This document shows, in pieces, positions 9,405 through 18,794 of a DNA stretch of 64,000 nt (position 1 is the first letter of the stretch; every line of letters begins with the position of its first letter). The translations under genes were made by a program, and so were the position numbers. Where the stretch lies: the NCBI RefSeq assembly GCF_001908725.1, contig NZ_CP018725.1:2232001-2296000 (forward strand), in the 5' to 3' direction. Below the pieces are notes generated by a model. The model saw only the letters and a program-made list of their open reading frames with translations. It was not told where the DNA came from and searched no databases. This DNA comes from Xanthomonas vesicatoria ATCC 35937. Lineage in GTDB: Bacteria; Pseudomonadota; Gammaproteobacteria; Xanthomonadales; Xanthomonadaceae.

Positions 9405-9845
9405 CTAGGGTCTGAGAAGGAAGGTCACCGGGCCGTCATTGACCAGGTCGACAACCATATGGGCACCGAAGCGCCCGGTTTCTACCCCGGCCTGATGTTT
9501 TTCGCGGCAAATCGCCACCAATTGATTGAACGCCCGTTCAGCCTCCTGCGGCGGCGCGGCGGTGCTGAAGCCCGGCCGGTTGCCGGAATTGGTGTCTGCC
9601 GCGAGCGTGAACTGGCTGACCAGCAGCAGGCCGCCGCCGGTGTCGGTAAGTGAGCGATTCATCTTGCCGGCGTCGTCGCCGAACACCCGGTAGCTGAGCA
9701 GGCGCTCGGCCAAGCGGCGGATATGGGCTTCGCTATCGCCTGGCTCCACGCCGATCAGCGCCAGCAGCCCGGGGCCGATTTGCCCAACCACACCGCCATC
9801 GACACTGACCGAGGCCCGGGTAACGCGTTGGATCAGTGCAAGCAT
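9405..9845 (-). CDS. dtd: D-aminoacyl-tRNA deacylase
   Basis: A 146-residue protein of the DTD family, which removes D-amino acids and misloaded glycine from tRNA and so protects translation. Family landmarks are the start [17 protein letters not shown], the catalytic-site motif [17 protein letters not shown] and the C-terminal NDGPVTFLL with the Gly-cisPro pair. The length is normal for the family. The ATG at 9845 fits the conserved N-terminus; the longer frame to 9905 is not conserved-looking. It lies divergent to the lipid A acyltransferase gene 100 bp away. Confidence 0.95.
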   Translation of the reverse strand: MLALIQRVTRASVSVDGGVVGQIGPGLLALIGVEPGDSEAHIRRLAERLLSYRVFGDDAGKMNRSLTDTGGGLLLVSQFTLAADTNSGNRPGFSTAAPPQEAERAFNQLVAICREKHQAGVETGRFGAHMVVDLVNDGPVTFLLRP

Positions 9846-9945
9846 CGGCCTTCTCGGGCAGCAAACTGTGCCGCGCAGCATGCCCAGCGCTACCGGCACT
9901 GTCACGCGCGGGCCTTCGCCGGCTGCGCTGTTTAGAATTGTGCGG

Positions 9946-10860
9946 ATGAAACCCGATGTCCGCGCCAGATTGCTCTATGCCACCGCCGCCACCGTGGGCC
10001 GGCTGCCGTGGCCGCTGCTCAAACGCATGGCCGATGCGCTGGCCTGGAGCTGGCGCAAGCTCAACGCGCGCGAGGCGCGCGTGGCGCGCCGTAACCTGGA
10101 ACTGGCCTACCCCGAGTTGCCGGCCGCCCAGCGCACGCAGCTGCACGCGCAGATCCTGCAATCGACCGCACGCCAGACCCTGGAAGTGCTGCGCACCTGG
10201 ACCCGCCCGCCGGCGGAAAACCTGGCGCGCCTCAAACGCAACGGCCAGGAGCTCTATGACGCGGCGCTGGCGTCCGGGCGCGGGGTGATCGTGGCGGCGC
10301 CGCACTTCGGCAACTGGGAGCTGCTCAACCAGTGGCTGTCCGAGCGCGGGCCGATCGCCATCGTGTACCGGCCGCCCGAGTCGGAGGCGGTGGACGGGTT
10401 CCTGCAGCTGGCGCGCGGCGGCGACAACGTGCGCCAGGTGCGTGCCGAAGGCCCGGCGGTGCGACAGTTGTTCAAGGTGCTCAAGGACGGCGGCGCGGTC
10501 GGCATCCTGCCCGACCAGCAGCCGAAGATGGGCGACGGCGTGTTTGCGCCGTTCTTCGGCATCCCGGCCTTGACCATGACCCTGGTCAACCGACTGGCCG
10601 AGCGCACCGGCGCCACCGTGCTGTATGGCTGGTGCGAACGCGCCGGCGAGGATCTGCAGTTTGCCTTGCACGTGCAACCGGCCGACCCGGCAGTGGCCGA
10701 CCCCGACCCGGTCCGCGCGGCCAGCGCGCTCAATGCCGGCATCGAGCAGATTGCCCGGCGCGATCCAGCGCAGTACCAGTGGACCTACAAGCGCTATACC
10801 CTGCGCCCGCCCGGCAGCGGCGAGGCCAACCCGTACGCCACCGAGCGGCATCCGCATTGA
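9946..10860 (+). CDS. Lipid A acyltransferase (LpxL/HtrB family)
   Basis: A 304-residue acyltransferase that adds a secondary acyl chain to the lipid A precursor at the inner membrane. The catalytic H-x4-E motif is HFGNWE (about residues 120-125), followed by the family blocks YRPPES and [12 protein letters not shown], with the end QYQWTYKRY. An N-terminal hydrophobic/basic stretch fits membrane attachment. The ATG at 9946 begins the family-like [12 protein letters not shown]. Which acyl position is modified (LpxL, LpxM or LpxP type) cannot be told here. Confidence 0.9.
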   Translation: MKPDVRARLLYATAATVGRLPWPLLKRMADALAWSWRKLNAREARVARRNLELAYPELPAAQRTQLHAQILQSTARQTLEVLRTWTRPPAENLARLKRNGQELYDAALASGRGVIVAAPHFGNWELLNQWLSERGPIAIVYRPPESEAVDGFLQLARGGDNVRQVRAEGPAVRQLFKVLKDGGAVGILPDQQPKMGDGVFAPFFGIPALTMTLVNRLAERTGATVLYGWCERAGEDLQFALHVQPADPAVADPDPVRAASALNAGIEQIARRDPAQYQWTYKRYTLRPPGSGEANPYATERHPH

Positions 10861-10908
10861 TCCCGGTGCCGCGCCGGCCTGATCGCGCGCGGCAGCCGGG
10901 GCGGGGCA

Positions 10909-11430
10909 TCAGTCGTCGTGCGGGTCTGAAGGCGTCGCCAGAATGCGCTGATAGAACGCCAGGTCCAGCCAGCGCCCGAACTTGAAACCGGCCTCGCGCA
11001 CGGTGCCGGCATGGGTGAAGCCGAACTGTTGGTGCAGCGCGATGCTGGCCTGGTTGCTGGCGTCGATGCCACCGACCAGCACATGTACACCACGCTCCTC
11101 GGCCGCAGCGATCAGCGCCTGCAACAGCACGCGCCCCAGGCCTTTGCCGCGATGGTCCTGGTGCACATAGATCGCATGCTCGACGCTGTACTTGAACGCC
11201 GGCCAGGCGCGAAAGGTGCCGTAACTGGCAAAGCCCATCAGCGTGCCATCGGCATCTTCGACACCGATCACGGGGAATCCGCCCGCACGCTTGGCCGCGA
11301 ACCAGCCGACCATGCTCTCCGGCAGACGTGGCCGGTAGTCGTACAACGCGGTCGAGTTGGCGATGGCCTCGTTGAAGATGTCCAGGATTGCGCTGGCGTG
11401 ACGCGACTCACTGCAGTCGATAAGGCGCAT
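10909..11430 (-). CDS. GNAT acetyltransferase, phosphinothricin-type
   Basis: A 173-residue GNAT-family N-acetyltransferase of the PAT/MnaT group, whose members acetylate phosphinothricin, methionine sulfoximine or related amino acids with acetyl-CoA. The acetyl-CoA loop appears as DHRGKGLGRVLLQ (Q/R-x-x-G-x-G/A), and the family start MRLIDCSESRHASAILDIFN with the FASYG and FGRWLDLAFYQ blocks are present. The ATG at 11430 fits; the frame is open further upstream without conserved sequence. It is convergent with the acyltransferase gene and divergent from ribA. Confidence 0.88.
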   Translation of the reverse strand: MRLIDCSESRHASAILDIFNEAIANSTALYDYRPRLPESMVGWFAAKRAGGFPVIGVEDADGTLMGFASYGTFRAWPAFKYSVEHAIYVHQDHRGKGLGRVLLQALIAAAEERGVHVLVGGIDASNQASIALHQQFGFTHAGTVREAGFKFGRWLDLAFYQRILATPSDPHDD

Positions 11431-11671
11431 GGGATCCGCTGAGCTGGGGGGTCGTCGAATTAGAAAGCATTGCCGGGCGCTGAACAACGCGAGCGGCGCA
11501 CAACCAATCGGCACCTGCGCTGTCACTCAATCGCAGCCACTGGATGCAGCGTTCCACCCGATGGTGGCAGCCGGCAGTTGCGAACCACGCGACAATGGCG
11601 GCATGCGGCCGGCGCTGGCGCGGCGGCGTCCGCCTTGAAGCGGCCGTGGCAATCCCCATCTGGAGTCGTGC

Positions 11672-12805
11672 ATGAGTAGCCCCGTCCCCTCCCCCAGCGC
11701 ACAGGCCTTCGGCGATCCGGCGGCGATCCGCTGCGAGCGCGCCGCGTCCGAGTTGCGCGCCGGCCGGCCGGTGCTGCTGACTGCCGCCGACGGGCAGGCG
11801 CGTGCGGTGTTGGCGTTGGACAGCAGCACGGCGCAGTCGTATGCCGCGTTCGCCCGTGCGGCGCAGGGCCGCCACTATCTGTTCGTGACGCCGACCCGCG
11901 CACAGGTCTTGGGGCTGACTGCGCCAGAGGGCGCACGCGTGGCCCTGGCCGACTACAGCTACGACCAGCTTGCCGCATTGGCCTATCTGCGCGACACCCC
12001 GGTGCCGGCGCACTGGGCGGCCGGTGATGCGCTGGATGCCGGCGGGGTGGAGATCGCGCGGCTGGGATTGCTGCTGCCAGCGCTGCTGGCCGTGGACCTG
12101 CACGACGTGCACGCGCATGCCGCCTTCGCCGGATGCCAGTCGTTGAGCCTGGACGACCTGAGCAGTGGATGCGCCAAATCGGCCGCGGCCGGCTTTGAGC
12201 TGGTCACGCGCACGCCGGTGCCGTTGCGCGGCCTGGGCATGAGCGAATTTGTGGTGTTCCGCGGTGGCGTGGCGCAGCGCGACCAGGTGGCGATCGTGGT
12301 CGGCCAACCCGACCTGTCGGCTGCGGTGCCGGTGCGCGTGCATTCCTCGTGCCTCACCGGCGACCTGTTCGGCTCGCTCAAGTGCGACTGCGGCGACCAG
12401 CTGCGGCACGGCCTGGCCAAGTTGAAGGAGTTGGGTGGCGGCGTGCTGCTGTATCTGGACCAGGAAGGCCGCGGCACGGGCATCGCCGCCAAGATGCGCG
12501 CCTACGGCTACCAGCATGCGGGTCTGGACACCATCGATGCCGATGCGCAGCTGGGCTTCGGCCCGGACGAGCGCCGCTACGGCAGCGCGGTGGCGATGTT
12601 GCGCGGCTTGGGCATCGGCCGCATCCGCCTGTTGACCAACAACCCGGCCAAGGCCGAACGCCTGCGCGCCGCAGGCATTGCGGTGGAAGACCGCATCCCG
12701 GTCACCGGCGATATCACCCCTGAAAACGAGCACTATCTGCGCACCAAGGCCGCACGCGCCGGCCATGCATTGGATGTCGATGCACTGATCCTGGCTGCGC
12801 AGTAA
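11672..12805 (+). CDS. ribA: GTP cyclohydrolase II with degenerate RibB-like N-terminus
   Basis: A 377-residue protein of the RibBA layout. The C-terminal half (about 190-370) is a full GTP cyclohydrolase II, the first step of riboflavin synthesis: zinc-ligand cysteines in SSCLTGDLFGSLKCDCGDQL, the DQEGRGTGIAAKMRAY block, GLDTIDA and LLTNNPAK. The N-terminal half aligns in size with 3,4-dihydroxy-2-butanone-4-phosphate synthase but lacks its acidic DDEDRENEGD-type and RxGHTEA-type motifs, so that activity is probably lost. TGGAG 7 nt before the ATG is a good ribosome site. It may be a secondary copy beside a complete rib operon elsewhere. Confidence 0.85.
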   Translation: MSSPVPSPSAQAFGDPAAIRCERAASELRAGRPVLLTAADGQARAVLALDSSTAQSYAAFARAAQGRHYLFVTPTRAQVLGLTAPEGARVALADYSYDQLAALAYLRDTPVPAHWAAGDALDAGGVEIARLGLLLPALLAVDLHDVHAHAAFAGCQSLSLDDLSSGCAKSAAAGFELVTRTPVPLRGLGMSEFVVFRGGVAQRDQVAIVVGQPDLSAAVPVRVHSSCLTGDLFGSLKCDCGDQLRHGLAKLKELGGGVLLYLDQEGRGTGIAAKMRAYGYQHAGLDTIDADAQLGFGPDERRYGSAVAMLRGLGIGRIRLLTNNPAKAERLRAAGIAVEDRIPVTGDITPENEHYLRTKAARAGHALDVDALILAAQ

Positions 12806-13198
12806 GCGCGCACAGCAGGGCTGCCTGATCGGCGCGGCCGGCGCGCACGCGGTGTGTGCCGGCCGCGACGCATCCGCCATCGACGCCGGGTATTTGCCAC
12901 TGCTGGCGTCTGCCTGGTCAAGGTTGGGTATTTGATCGCCAGCGCGGCGCGCCATCGGTGTGGAAACCGCTCTGGCGTCCCGATGCGTGACGCAACCGTG
13001 CGCGGCGAGAAGACCATCTTCGACCACGTAACGTGCGGGCTCGATCGCCAAGACGTCGCCTTAAAGAACGTAGTCGCCCGAGCACTGCAGCGCCGCCTGT
13101 CAGCCATCAACCCAGTTCCTCGCAACCCAAGCCCACAGCGGATGCGCCCCGACCGGGCACCCGGCTATGCTTGCGCACCGCTTCTGCAGGCCCGCCTC
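12806..13198. other. Stretch with no recognised gene
   Basis: About 390 bp between ribA and the bacterial-PH gene pair. The plus-strand frame of the next gene stays open back to 12854, but this part reads as Arg/Pro-rich non-conserved sequence with no membrane segment or motif. The promoter of the PH pair is presumably here. Confidence 0.4.
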
Positions 13199-13741
13199 GT
13201 GCACGACGCTCCACCGCCGCACCCCGACATCCTGGTCAGCGCCGCGCCTGCCGAGACCCCGCCCGTGGACCATGCGCACTGGCAGCAGTTGCCACGCCGG
13301 GGCGCCTACGTGGCGGCGGTCAACGGCGCACTCGGCGGTGGCTGTGCCGGCCTGATTGCGGCCGGTGTCACCGTCACCGTGCTGCATGCCTGGACCTACT
13401 GGCCGGCAGTGCTGGGGATGACGTTGTCGATGGCGATGCTGTGCGCATGGCTGGCAGTCAAACGACACCGGCTCACGCTGTGGAAACTCGACCAGCACGG
13501 CCTGGCGCTGCAACGTGGGCATCTGTGGCAGAGCGATACCCGGGTGCCGATCTCGCGCGTGCAGCACGTGGATCTACGTCGCGGCCCGATCGAACGCGCC
13601 ACGCACCTGACCACGCTGGTGGTGCACACCGCCGGCAGCCGGCTCAATGCGGTGGCGCTGTCCGGGCTGGACCAGGCCGATGCCGAGCATCTGCGCGACC
13701 GCCTCGCCCGCCAGCTCGATCACCACGACGACGCGCTGTGA
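13199..13741 (+). CDS. Membrane protein with bacterial PH domain (YdbS-like)
   Basis: About 180 residues with two adjacent transmembrane segments (CAGLIAAGVTVTVLHAW and WPAVLGMTLSMAMLCAWLAV) followed by a bacterial pleckstrin-like (bPH2) domain carrying GLALQRGHLWQSDTRVPISR and VQHVDLRRGPIERATHLTTL. This is the small partner of YdbS/YdbT-type pairs, membrane proteins of unclear role. The GTG start at 13199 is a best guess; an ATG at 13142 is possible. Its stop codon overlaps the next gene's start in GTGA, implying translational coupling. Confidence 0.75.
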   Translation: MHDAPPPHPDILVSAAPAETPPVDHAHWQQLPRRGAYVAAVNGALGGGCAGLIAAGVTVTVLHAWTYWPAVLGMTLSMAMLCAWLAVKRHRLTLWKLDQHGLALQRGHLWQSDTRVPISRVQHVDLRRGPIERATHLTTLVVHTAGSRLNAVALSGLDQADAEHLRDRLARQLDHHDDAL

Positions 13742-15255
13742 GCGCCATCGAACACCCCACCGACAACGAGCAGCGCCTGCATCCGCTGTCGTGGGTGTTT
13801 GTACTGCTGCAGCAGATCCGCCAGTTCCTGATCCCGTTGGTCGCCCTGGCCGTGTTCGGCAGCCGCGACGGCAGCCGCGATTTCGCCGACCACATCGCCA
13901 CCGCCGTGGTGATCGCCGTGCTGGTGGCGATTTCGGTGCTGCGTTACTTCACCTATCGCTATCGCATCGGGCAAGACAGTGTGGCGATCCGCAGCGGCCT
14001 ACTGGAACGCAGCCGGCGCGATATTCCGTTCGCGCGGATCCACAACGTGGTAGTGCATCAATCGCTGTTGCATCGGCTGGCCGGCGTGGCGGAAGTGCGG
14101 CTGGAGTCGGCAGGCGGGCACAAGCCCGAAGCGGAAATGCGCGTACTGCGGCTGGATCAAGCCCTGGCGCTGGAAGATCTGATACGGCGCCGCGCCCACC
14201 ACGTCGATGCAGCCCACAGCGATGTAGCGGTGGTGCTGGCCGACGACCGCACCACCTTGCTGCGCCTGCCGCTGGGCGAAGTGATCCGGCTGGGCCTGAT
14301 TTCCAACCGCGGCATGGTGGTGGTGGCCGCCAGTTTCGGTGTGATCTATCAGATGATTCCGCGCCGCGTGGCGTCCAGCTTTATCGAGACCAATGGCGAG
14401 CTGGCATACCGCTACGTTAGCCAGGTCCACCCGGGCGCGGCGGTGACCACGATCCTGGTGGCAATCGCCGCCGTGGCGGTGCTGCTGGCCATGCGCGCGC
14501 TGTCCGTGGCCCTGGCCGTCGCGCAATACCATGGCTTTCACCTCAGCGAGTCGGAGCGGCGCCTCACCGTGGAGCGGGGCCTGCTGACGCGTATCCGCAG
14601 CAGCGTGGCGCTGCGGCGCATCCAATCGTGGACGGTGTACGAAAGTCGGCTGCATCGGCTGTTCGGTCGCCGCCAGCTGCGCGTGGACACCGCCGTGGCC
14701 AGCGCCGGCGATAACCATGACAGCGCATTGAAGGAGCTGGCGCCGATCGCCGAGCCGCAGCGTTGCGATGCCTTACTGCAGCGCCTGCTGCCGGACATTG
14801 CCTGGCCGCCGGCGCAGTGGCAGGCGATCGCCACACATTGCTGGTGGCGGCTGAGCCTGCCGACACTGCTGATGTTGCTGCCGCTGGTGGCCGGGTTGGC
14901 GTGGCAGTTCGGCAGCCAGGCTGCATGGTTGCTGCTGTGGCTGCCGTGGAGCGCCTTCAAGGCGCATCGCCAGGTGCAGCGCATGGGGTACGCGGTGGAT
15001 GCGCGCTATGTCGCGGTGCGCGGCGGCTGGTGGAAGCGCTGGTGGCGGCTGGCCGAACTGGACAAGCTCCAGGCGCTGCAGCTGCAACGCTCGCCGCTGG
15101 ATCGCCTCACCGGCACTGCCACGCTGTGGCTGGACACCGCTGGCGCCAGCACCACCGGCCCGGCCCTGCGCCTGCGCTTTGTGCCGTTAGCGCAGGCGCA
15201 GGCACTGCAAACGCAACTAGGCGCCGCGCTGGCACGGCGCAAGCTGCGCTGGTGA
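13738..15255 (+). CDS. Large membrane protein with three bPH2 repeats (YdbT-like)
   Basis: A 505-residue inner-membrane protein starting with a GTG that overlaps the previous stop codon (GTGA). Three bPH2 units can be seen, each after a pair of transmembrane helices: around SVAIRSGLLERSRRDIPFAR, LTVERGLLTRIRSSVALRR and YVAVRGGWWKRWWRLAELDK. The repeated basic pattern (G-x-x-x-R-R, then I/L-x-x-I-Q) is the hallmark of the domain. The two-gene small/large layout is conserved widely in bacteria; function is not established, with proposed links to envelope stress. Start and pairing are well supported. Confidence 0.85.
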   Translation: MSAIEHPTDNEQRLHPLSWVFVLLQQIRQFLIPLVALAVFGSRDGSRDFADHIATAVVIAVLVAISVLRYFTYRYRIGQDSVAIRSGLLERSRRDIPFARIHNVVVHQSLLHRLAGVAEVRLESAGGHKPEAEMRVLRLDQALALEDLIRRRAHHVDAAHSDVAVVLADDRTTLLRLPLGEVIRLGLISNRGMVVVAASFGVIYQMIPRRVASSFIETNGELAYRYVSQVHPGAAVTTILVAIAAVAVLLAMRALSVALAVAQYHGFHLSESERRLTVERGLLTRIRSSVALRRIQSWTVYESRLHRLFGRRQLRVDTAVASAGDNHDSALKELAPIAEPQRCDALLQRLLPDIAWPPAQWQAIATHCWWRLSLPTLLMLLPLVAGLAWQFGSQAAWLLLWLPWSAFKAHRQVQRMGYAVDARYVAVRGGWWKRWWRLAELDKLQALQLQRSPLDRLTGTATLWLDTAGASTTGPALRLRFVPLAQAQALQTQLGAALARRKLRW

Positions 15256-15308
15256 CTGGTGACTGGTCCAGCGTCGCTAATCGGCAGAAAAGATCGCTCA
15301 GACGGCCG

Positions 15309-16364
15309 TCAATGCTGCGCCGGTCCCCAATAGCCGAGTTCGCGCCGGATCTGTAGCCCGCGCCATAGCGCACCCAGCGGCTTGCGTCGCAGCGTGCCAA
15401 GCTTGCCGGCGATGAAGTCCTCAGTGGCGGCAATCACCCGCTCCGACGACTGCCCATCCCGATACGGATGGATCGCATCGGCATAACTGGTCAGCGCATT
15501 GCGTAGTTCGGCATCCGGTGCCAGCGCGCGCGCCAGCTGCTGCGGGAGCTGCGCCGGCTGCTGAAAGTCGAGCATATGCGGCTGCGGCACGCGGTTGCGG
15601 AAGGTCACCACCGGTTTGTGCTGCACCACGAACTCGGAGACGATCGATGAGGTGTCCGAGACCAGCACATCGGCCGCACGCTGCGCGGCCACGACCTCTT
15701 CGGGCTCGACAAACCGCGCGTTGGCACCGGCCAGCGCGCGATAGCGGTCGAACAATTCCGGCGCGCATTTGGGATGCAGGGTGAGCAGCCAGTAGTGCGC
15801 ACCGCGCGCGATATCGGCGGCGATCTCCTCGTACAGCGCAGGTGCCGCGCTTAAACGCTCGGTAAAGGTGGAACCGAACAGGATCACCGGCCGCGCATTG
15901 GCGGGCGCACGCAGTGCGGCGCTGTGCCCGCCGTCATCGCGGAACACCGGATCGAGCTTGGGCCAGCCGGTTTCCACTACCGCAAAATGGCCTTCGTGCG
16001 CGGCCAGCGCACGAAACGGCGTAGTGGTGGCCGGGCCTTGCGTGCAATACAGATCGAACAAGCCGCGCACACGAAAGTGGCCGCGATTGTCCTCGCGCTT
16101 TTGCACGTTGAAGCCGTGAAAGAGCTGCACTTTGGCGCCGGAGATAAATGGCGGCACCCAGTTGGCCGCACTGAACACCGCACGCGGACGCAGGGCCAAC
16201 GCCTCGCGCAGCCCCACTTGGCGCACGCCCGGTAGCTCCATCCCCCGCGCACCCCCTTCGTACCAGGCGGCAACGGTGTCGCCACGGGCCTGTAATGCCT
16301 GCGCCAATGGCGCCAGAATAGGCAACGCGTAACGCTCCGTTGCGAACAGCAGGTAATCGGCCAT
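15309..16364 (-). CDS. CDP-glycerol glycerophosphotransferase-like protein
   Basis: A 351-residue protein resembling the CDP-glycerol:poly(glycerophosphate) glycerophosphotransferase fold (GT-B). The C-terminal half shows LTLHPKCAPELFDRYR, the nucleotide-binding block ADVLVSDTSSIVSEFV and KPVVTFRNR, as in TagB/TagF-type enzymes. In a Gram-negative this points to addition of phosphate-linked glycerol or sugar to a surface polysaccharide, fitting the neighbouring LPS genes; the acceptor is unknown. The ATG at 16364 is preferred, with AGAGGA 8 nt upstream; the GTG just before it is also possible. It is head-to-head with the next gene, start codons only 3 bp apart. Confidence 0.8.
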   Translation of the reverse strand: MADYLLFATERYALPILAPLAQALQARGDTVAAWYEGGARGMELPGVRQVGLREALALRPRAVFSAANWVPPFISGAKVQLFHGFNVQKREDNRGHFRVRGLFDLYCTQGPATTTPFRALAAHEGHFAVVETGWPKLDPVFRDDGGHSAALRAPANARPVILFGSTFTERLSAAPALYEEIAADIARGAHYWLLTLHPKCAPELFDRYRALAGANARFVEPEEVVAAQRAADVLVSDTSSIVSEFVVQHKPVVTFRNRVPQPHMLDFQQPAQLPQQLARALAPDAELRNALTSYADAIHPYRDGQSSERVIAATEDFIAGKLGTLRRKPLGALWRGLQIRRELGYWGPAQH

Positions 16365-16367
16365 CAC

Positions 16368-17192
16368 ATGTCCTCTTCGACCGTACCCGACGAACGGCCT
16401 CGCATCAGCGCGTGCATTATCGCGTTCAACGAGGCAGATCGCCTACGCGACTGTCTGACCTCGCTGGCGTTCTGCGATGAGATCGTGGTGGTGGACTCCG
16501 GTTCCACCGACGCCACCGCCGCCATCGCTAGCGCACACGGCGCGCGCGTGCTGCACCGCGCCTTCGACGGCTACCGCAGCCAGAAAGCGTATTGCGTCGA
16601 GCAGGCCCACCACGACTGGGTGCTGTGCCTGGATGCGGACGAGCGCATCAGCGAGAGCTTGCGTGCGGCAATCCTGGCCGCGCGCGATGCCGGCTTTGCC
16701 GACGCGGCCGGCTACCGTTTTGCGCGGCTCTCCGAGTATTTTGGACGCTTCCTGCGCCATGGCAATGCGTATCCAGACCGCGTGCTGCGCCTGTTCGACC
16801 GCCGCCGCGGCGGCTGGCGCGGCAAGCGCGAGATCCATGAGGCGGCTAGCGTCGATGGTGCCGTTGTCACCTTGCGCGGGGACCTGATCCACTACCCCTA
16901 CCGCTCGCTGATGCAGCAACTGGCCAAAACCCAGCGCTACGCGCAGATGATGGCCGAGCACGACTACGCCCGCGGCAAGCGCGCGACCTGGAGCAAGCTG
17001 GTGTTGGCGCCGGCGTGGCGTTTCTGGCGCGGCTATCTGCTGCGCGGCGGGTTTCGCGATGGCTGGCACGGGTTGATCTACGCCTACGTGCGCGCCAACT
17101 ACGTGCGCCAGAAGACCATCATGCTGTGGCTGCTGCAGCACAACCAGCCGGTGCAGGACCCGCCGCGCGCCGCGGAACAGCGCAGCGACTAA
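16368..17192 (+). CDS. Glycosyltransferase family 2, WaaE/KdtX-like
   Basis: A 274-residue GT-A fold glycosyltransferase. It shows ISACIIAFNEADRLRDCL at the N-terminus, the first acidic nucleotide-sugar site EIVVVDSGSTDAT, and the metal-binding DxD in LCLDADERISE. KREIHEA and the C-terminal GGFRDGWHGLIYA are typical of WaaE/KdtX proteins, which add the beta-1,4-linked sugar to the first heptose of the LPS core. It acts at the cytoplasmic face of the inner membrane. The ATG at 16368 faces the start of the divergent gene 3 bp away, so its promoter must lie inside that gene. Confidence 0.88.
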   Translation: MSSSTVPDERPRISACIIAFNEADRLRDCLTSLAFCDEIVVVDSGSTDATAAIASAHGARVLHRAFDGYRSQKAYCVEQAHHDWVLCLDADERISESLRAAILAARDAGFADAAGYRFARLSEYFGRFLRHGNAYPDRVLRLFDRRRGGWRGKREIHEAASVDGAVVTLRGDLIHYPYRSLMQQLAKTQRYAQMMAEHDYARGKRATWSKLVLAPAWRFWRGYLLRGGFRDGWHGLIYAYVRANYVRQKTIMLWLLQHNQPVQDPPRAAEQRSD

Positions 17193-17361
17193 GCGTCGCG
17201 CTTGAGTGCGTTCATCGCCAGCGCGACCGGCATGGCCGATGCGGCATTCCGTCTCGCACGTGGATCGCTCGCACATACAACCAGATGCGCGAAGGTTCAC
17301 AAAGGCGATTGGCCACTGTTGGCCATCGGGTTCGCAACCCGCGAAACCGATCCATCACCGC

Positions 17362-18642
17362 TCACGACGCGTTGCCGACAGCCTTCGACATCGCCGGCTG
17401 CGCCTGACGCGCGGCCAGCCCCACCAGGACACCCACCATCGCCGAATAGAAGCTCGCCGACACCTGGTGCGCAAACATCGATTGGGTCAACCCGCACAGC
17501 GCATAGCTGATCACGATCATCACCCCAGCCGCCGCAGGCCCGCGGAACTGCACCTGCCCGCTGCGCCGATGCAAGCGCACAAACACCCACAGCGGCACGC
17601 CATAGACCGCAAGCAGCAGCAACAGCCCGGGCACGCCCTGGGTGGCGGCCCATTCGGCCAGGTCGTTGTGCGCGTGGCCCAGATGACAGCGAAACAGCGT
17701 GTTATCTGCGGCGCACACTGGCAACTCGTGCATCGCATCATCGAATCGACCGACGCCGACACCGGTCAACGGATGCGCACGCACGGTATCCCAAGCCACA
17801 TGCAGGCGTTCGATACGGGCACCGGCGGACGAATCGCTGTCGCCCACTTCGTAGCGCTGCAGATCGCTCTGCAACTCGCCCAGGCGCATCTGGTCGGTCA
17901 ATGCAGGCACGCTGGCGACCACGCCTACCGCCAGCACCGCGCCGCCAACGAAGGTCAGCAGCCGGAGGCGTGCGCTATGCCACGGCGCGCCCCAGGCCAG
18001 CACGCCGACGGTCGCGAGCAACGCCAGCCACACGCCCCGGCTGCCGCTCAGCACGATCACCACCAACGTGGCGACCGCCGCGCCGACCAACCAGCGCACG
18101 CCGCCGTTTGGCCGGCAGAACGCCACGACCACCAGCAACATCATCGCGATATCGGCGAAGACAATCGCATTGGTAAAGCCTTCCGCGCGGTCGGCACCAT
18201 TCATCACCTGCAGCAGTGCGATCAACATGGCCGCACATACACCAGTCAACGCACCCCGCCATAACCAGACCTGGCGCGGCTGCAAGGCATAGGCCCACAG
18301 CGCCGCCCACGGCATCACCAGAAAGCGCGACCGGTTACCCACATCACGCAGGCCGTGCTCGAACAAGGCAATCGACAGCAGCGACATCGCGATCACCGCG
18401 ACCGTCAGCCATCCCACCACGCGCAATGCGTCACTGCGCGCCGCGATGCCGGCACGCAAGCTGCGCCAGCCGATCAGCGAGCCAAGCAACAGGCACAGGC
18501 CAAACGGCGCCAGCCCGCTGGGCATGCTGACCACCAGCGCGGTCAGCATGAACACGCCCAACTCGGCAATGCCCACGCCCGCGCGCGATGCGACGGATGC
18601 AGACTGCGGGAGCGAAGCGGGCTGGGTGCGCAATGAATTCAT
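17362..18642 (-). CDS. O-antigen ligase family membrane protein
   Basis: A 426-residue polytopic inner-membrane protein of the Wzy/WaaL superfamily. About ten hydrophobic segments flank a large periplasmic loop containing TGVGVGRFDDAM and LGHAHNDLAEWAATQGVPG; the HxHN motif is typical of ligases. WaaL joins undecaprenyl-linked O-polysaccharide to lipid A-core, matching the neighbouring core and polysaccharide genes. The ATG at 18642 is chosen as the start of protein-like sequence; an in-frame start at 18678 would add 12 residues. Wzy polymerase is a formal alternative. Confidence 0.8.
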   Translation of the reverse strand: MNSLRTQPASLPQSASVASRAGVGIAELGVFMLTALVVSMPSGLAPFGLCLLLGSLIGWRSLRAGIAARSDALRVVGWLTVAVIAMSLLSIALFEHGLRDVGNRSRFLVMPWAALWAYALQPRQVWLWRGALTGVCAAMLIALLQVMNGADRAEGFTNAIVFADIAMMLLVVVAFCRPNGGVRWLVGAAVATLVVIVLSGSRGVWLALLATVGVLAWGAPWHSARLRLLTFVGGAVLAVGVVASVPALTDQMRLGELQSDLQRYEVGDSDSSAGARIERLHVAWDTVRAHPLTGVGVGRFDDAMHELPVCAADNTLFRCHLGHAHNDLAEWAATQGVPGLLLLLAVYGVPLWVFVRLHRRSGQVQFRGPAAAGVMIVISYALCGLTQSMFAHQVSASFYSAMVGVLVGLAARQAQPAMSKAVGNAS

Positions 18643-18794
18643 CGAAAGATCGGTGGCGAAGGGGGGCAGGACAGGCACGGCGCGTCAGCGACGCCGGCCA
18701 AGCTAACGATGTCCTGCATGAATGACTGCTAGACAATCGCCAGCCGCGGCAGTGGCGTGCTGCCGGCAGGACCTGAACTGCGCACGTGAAGGGC

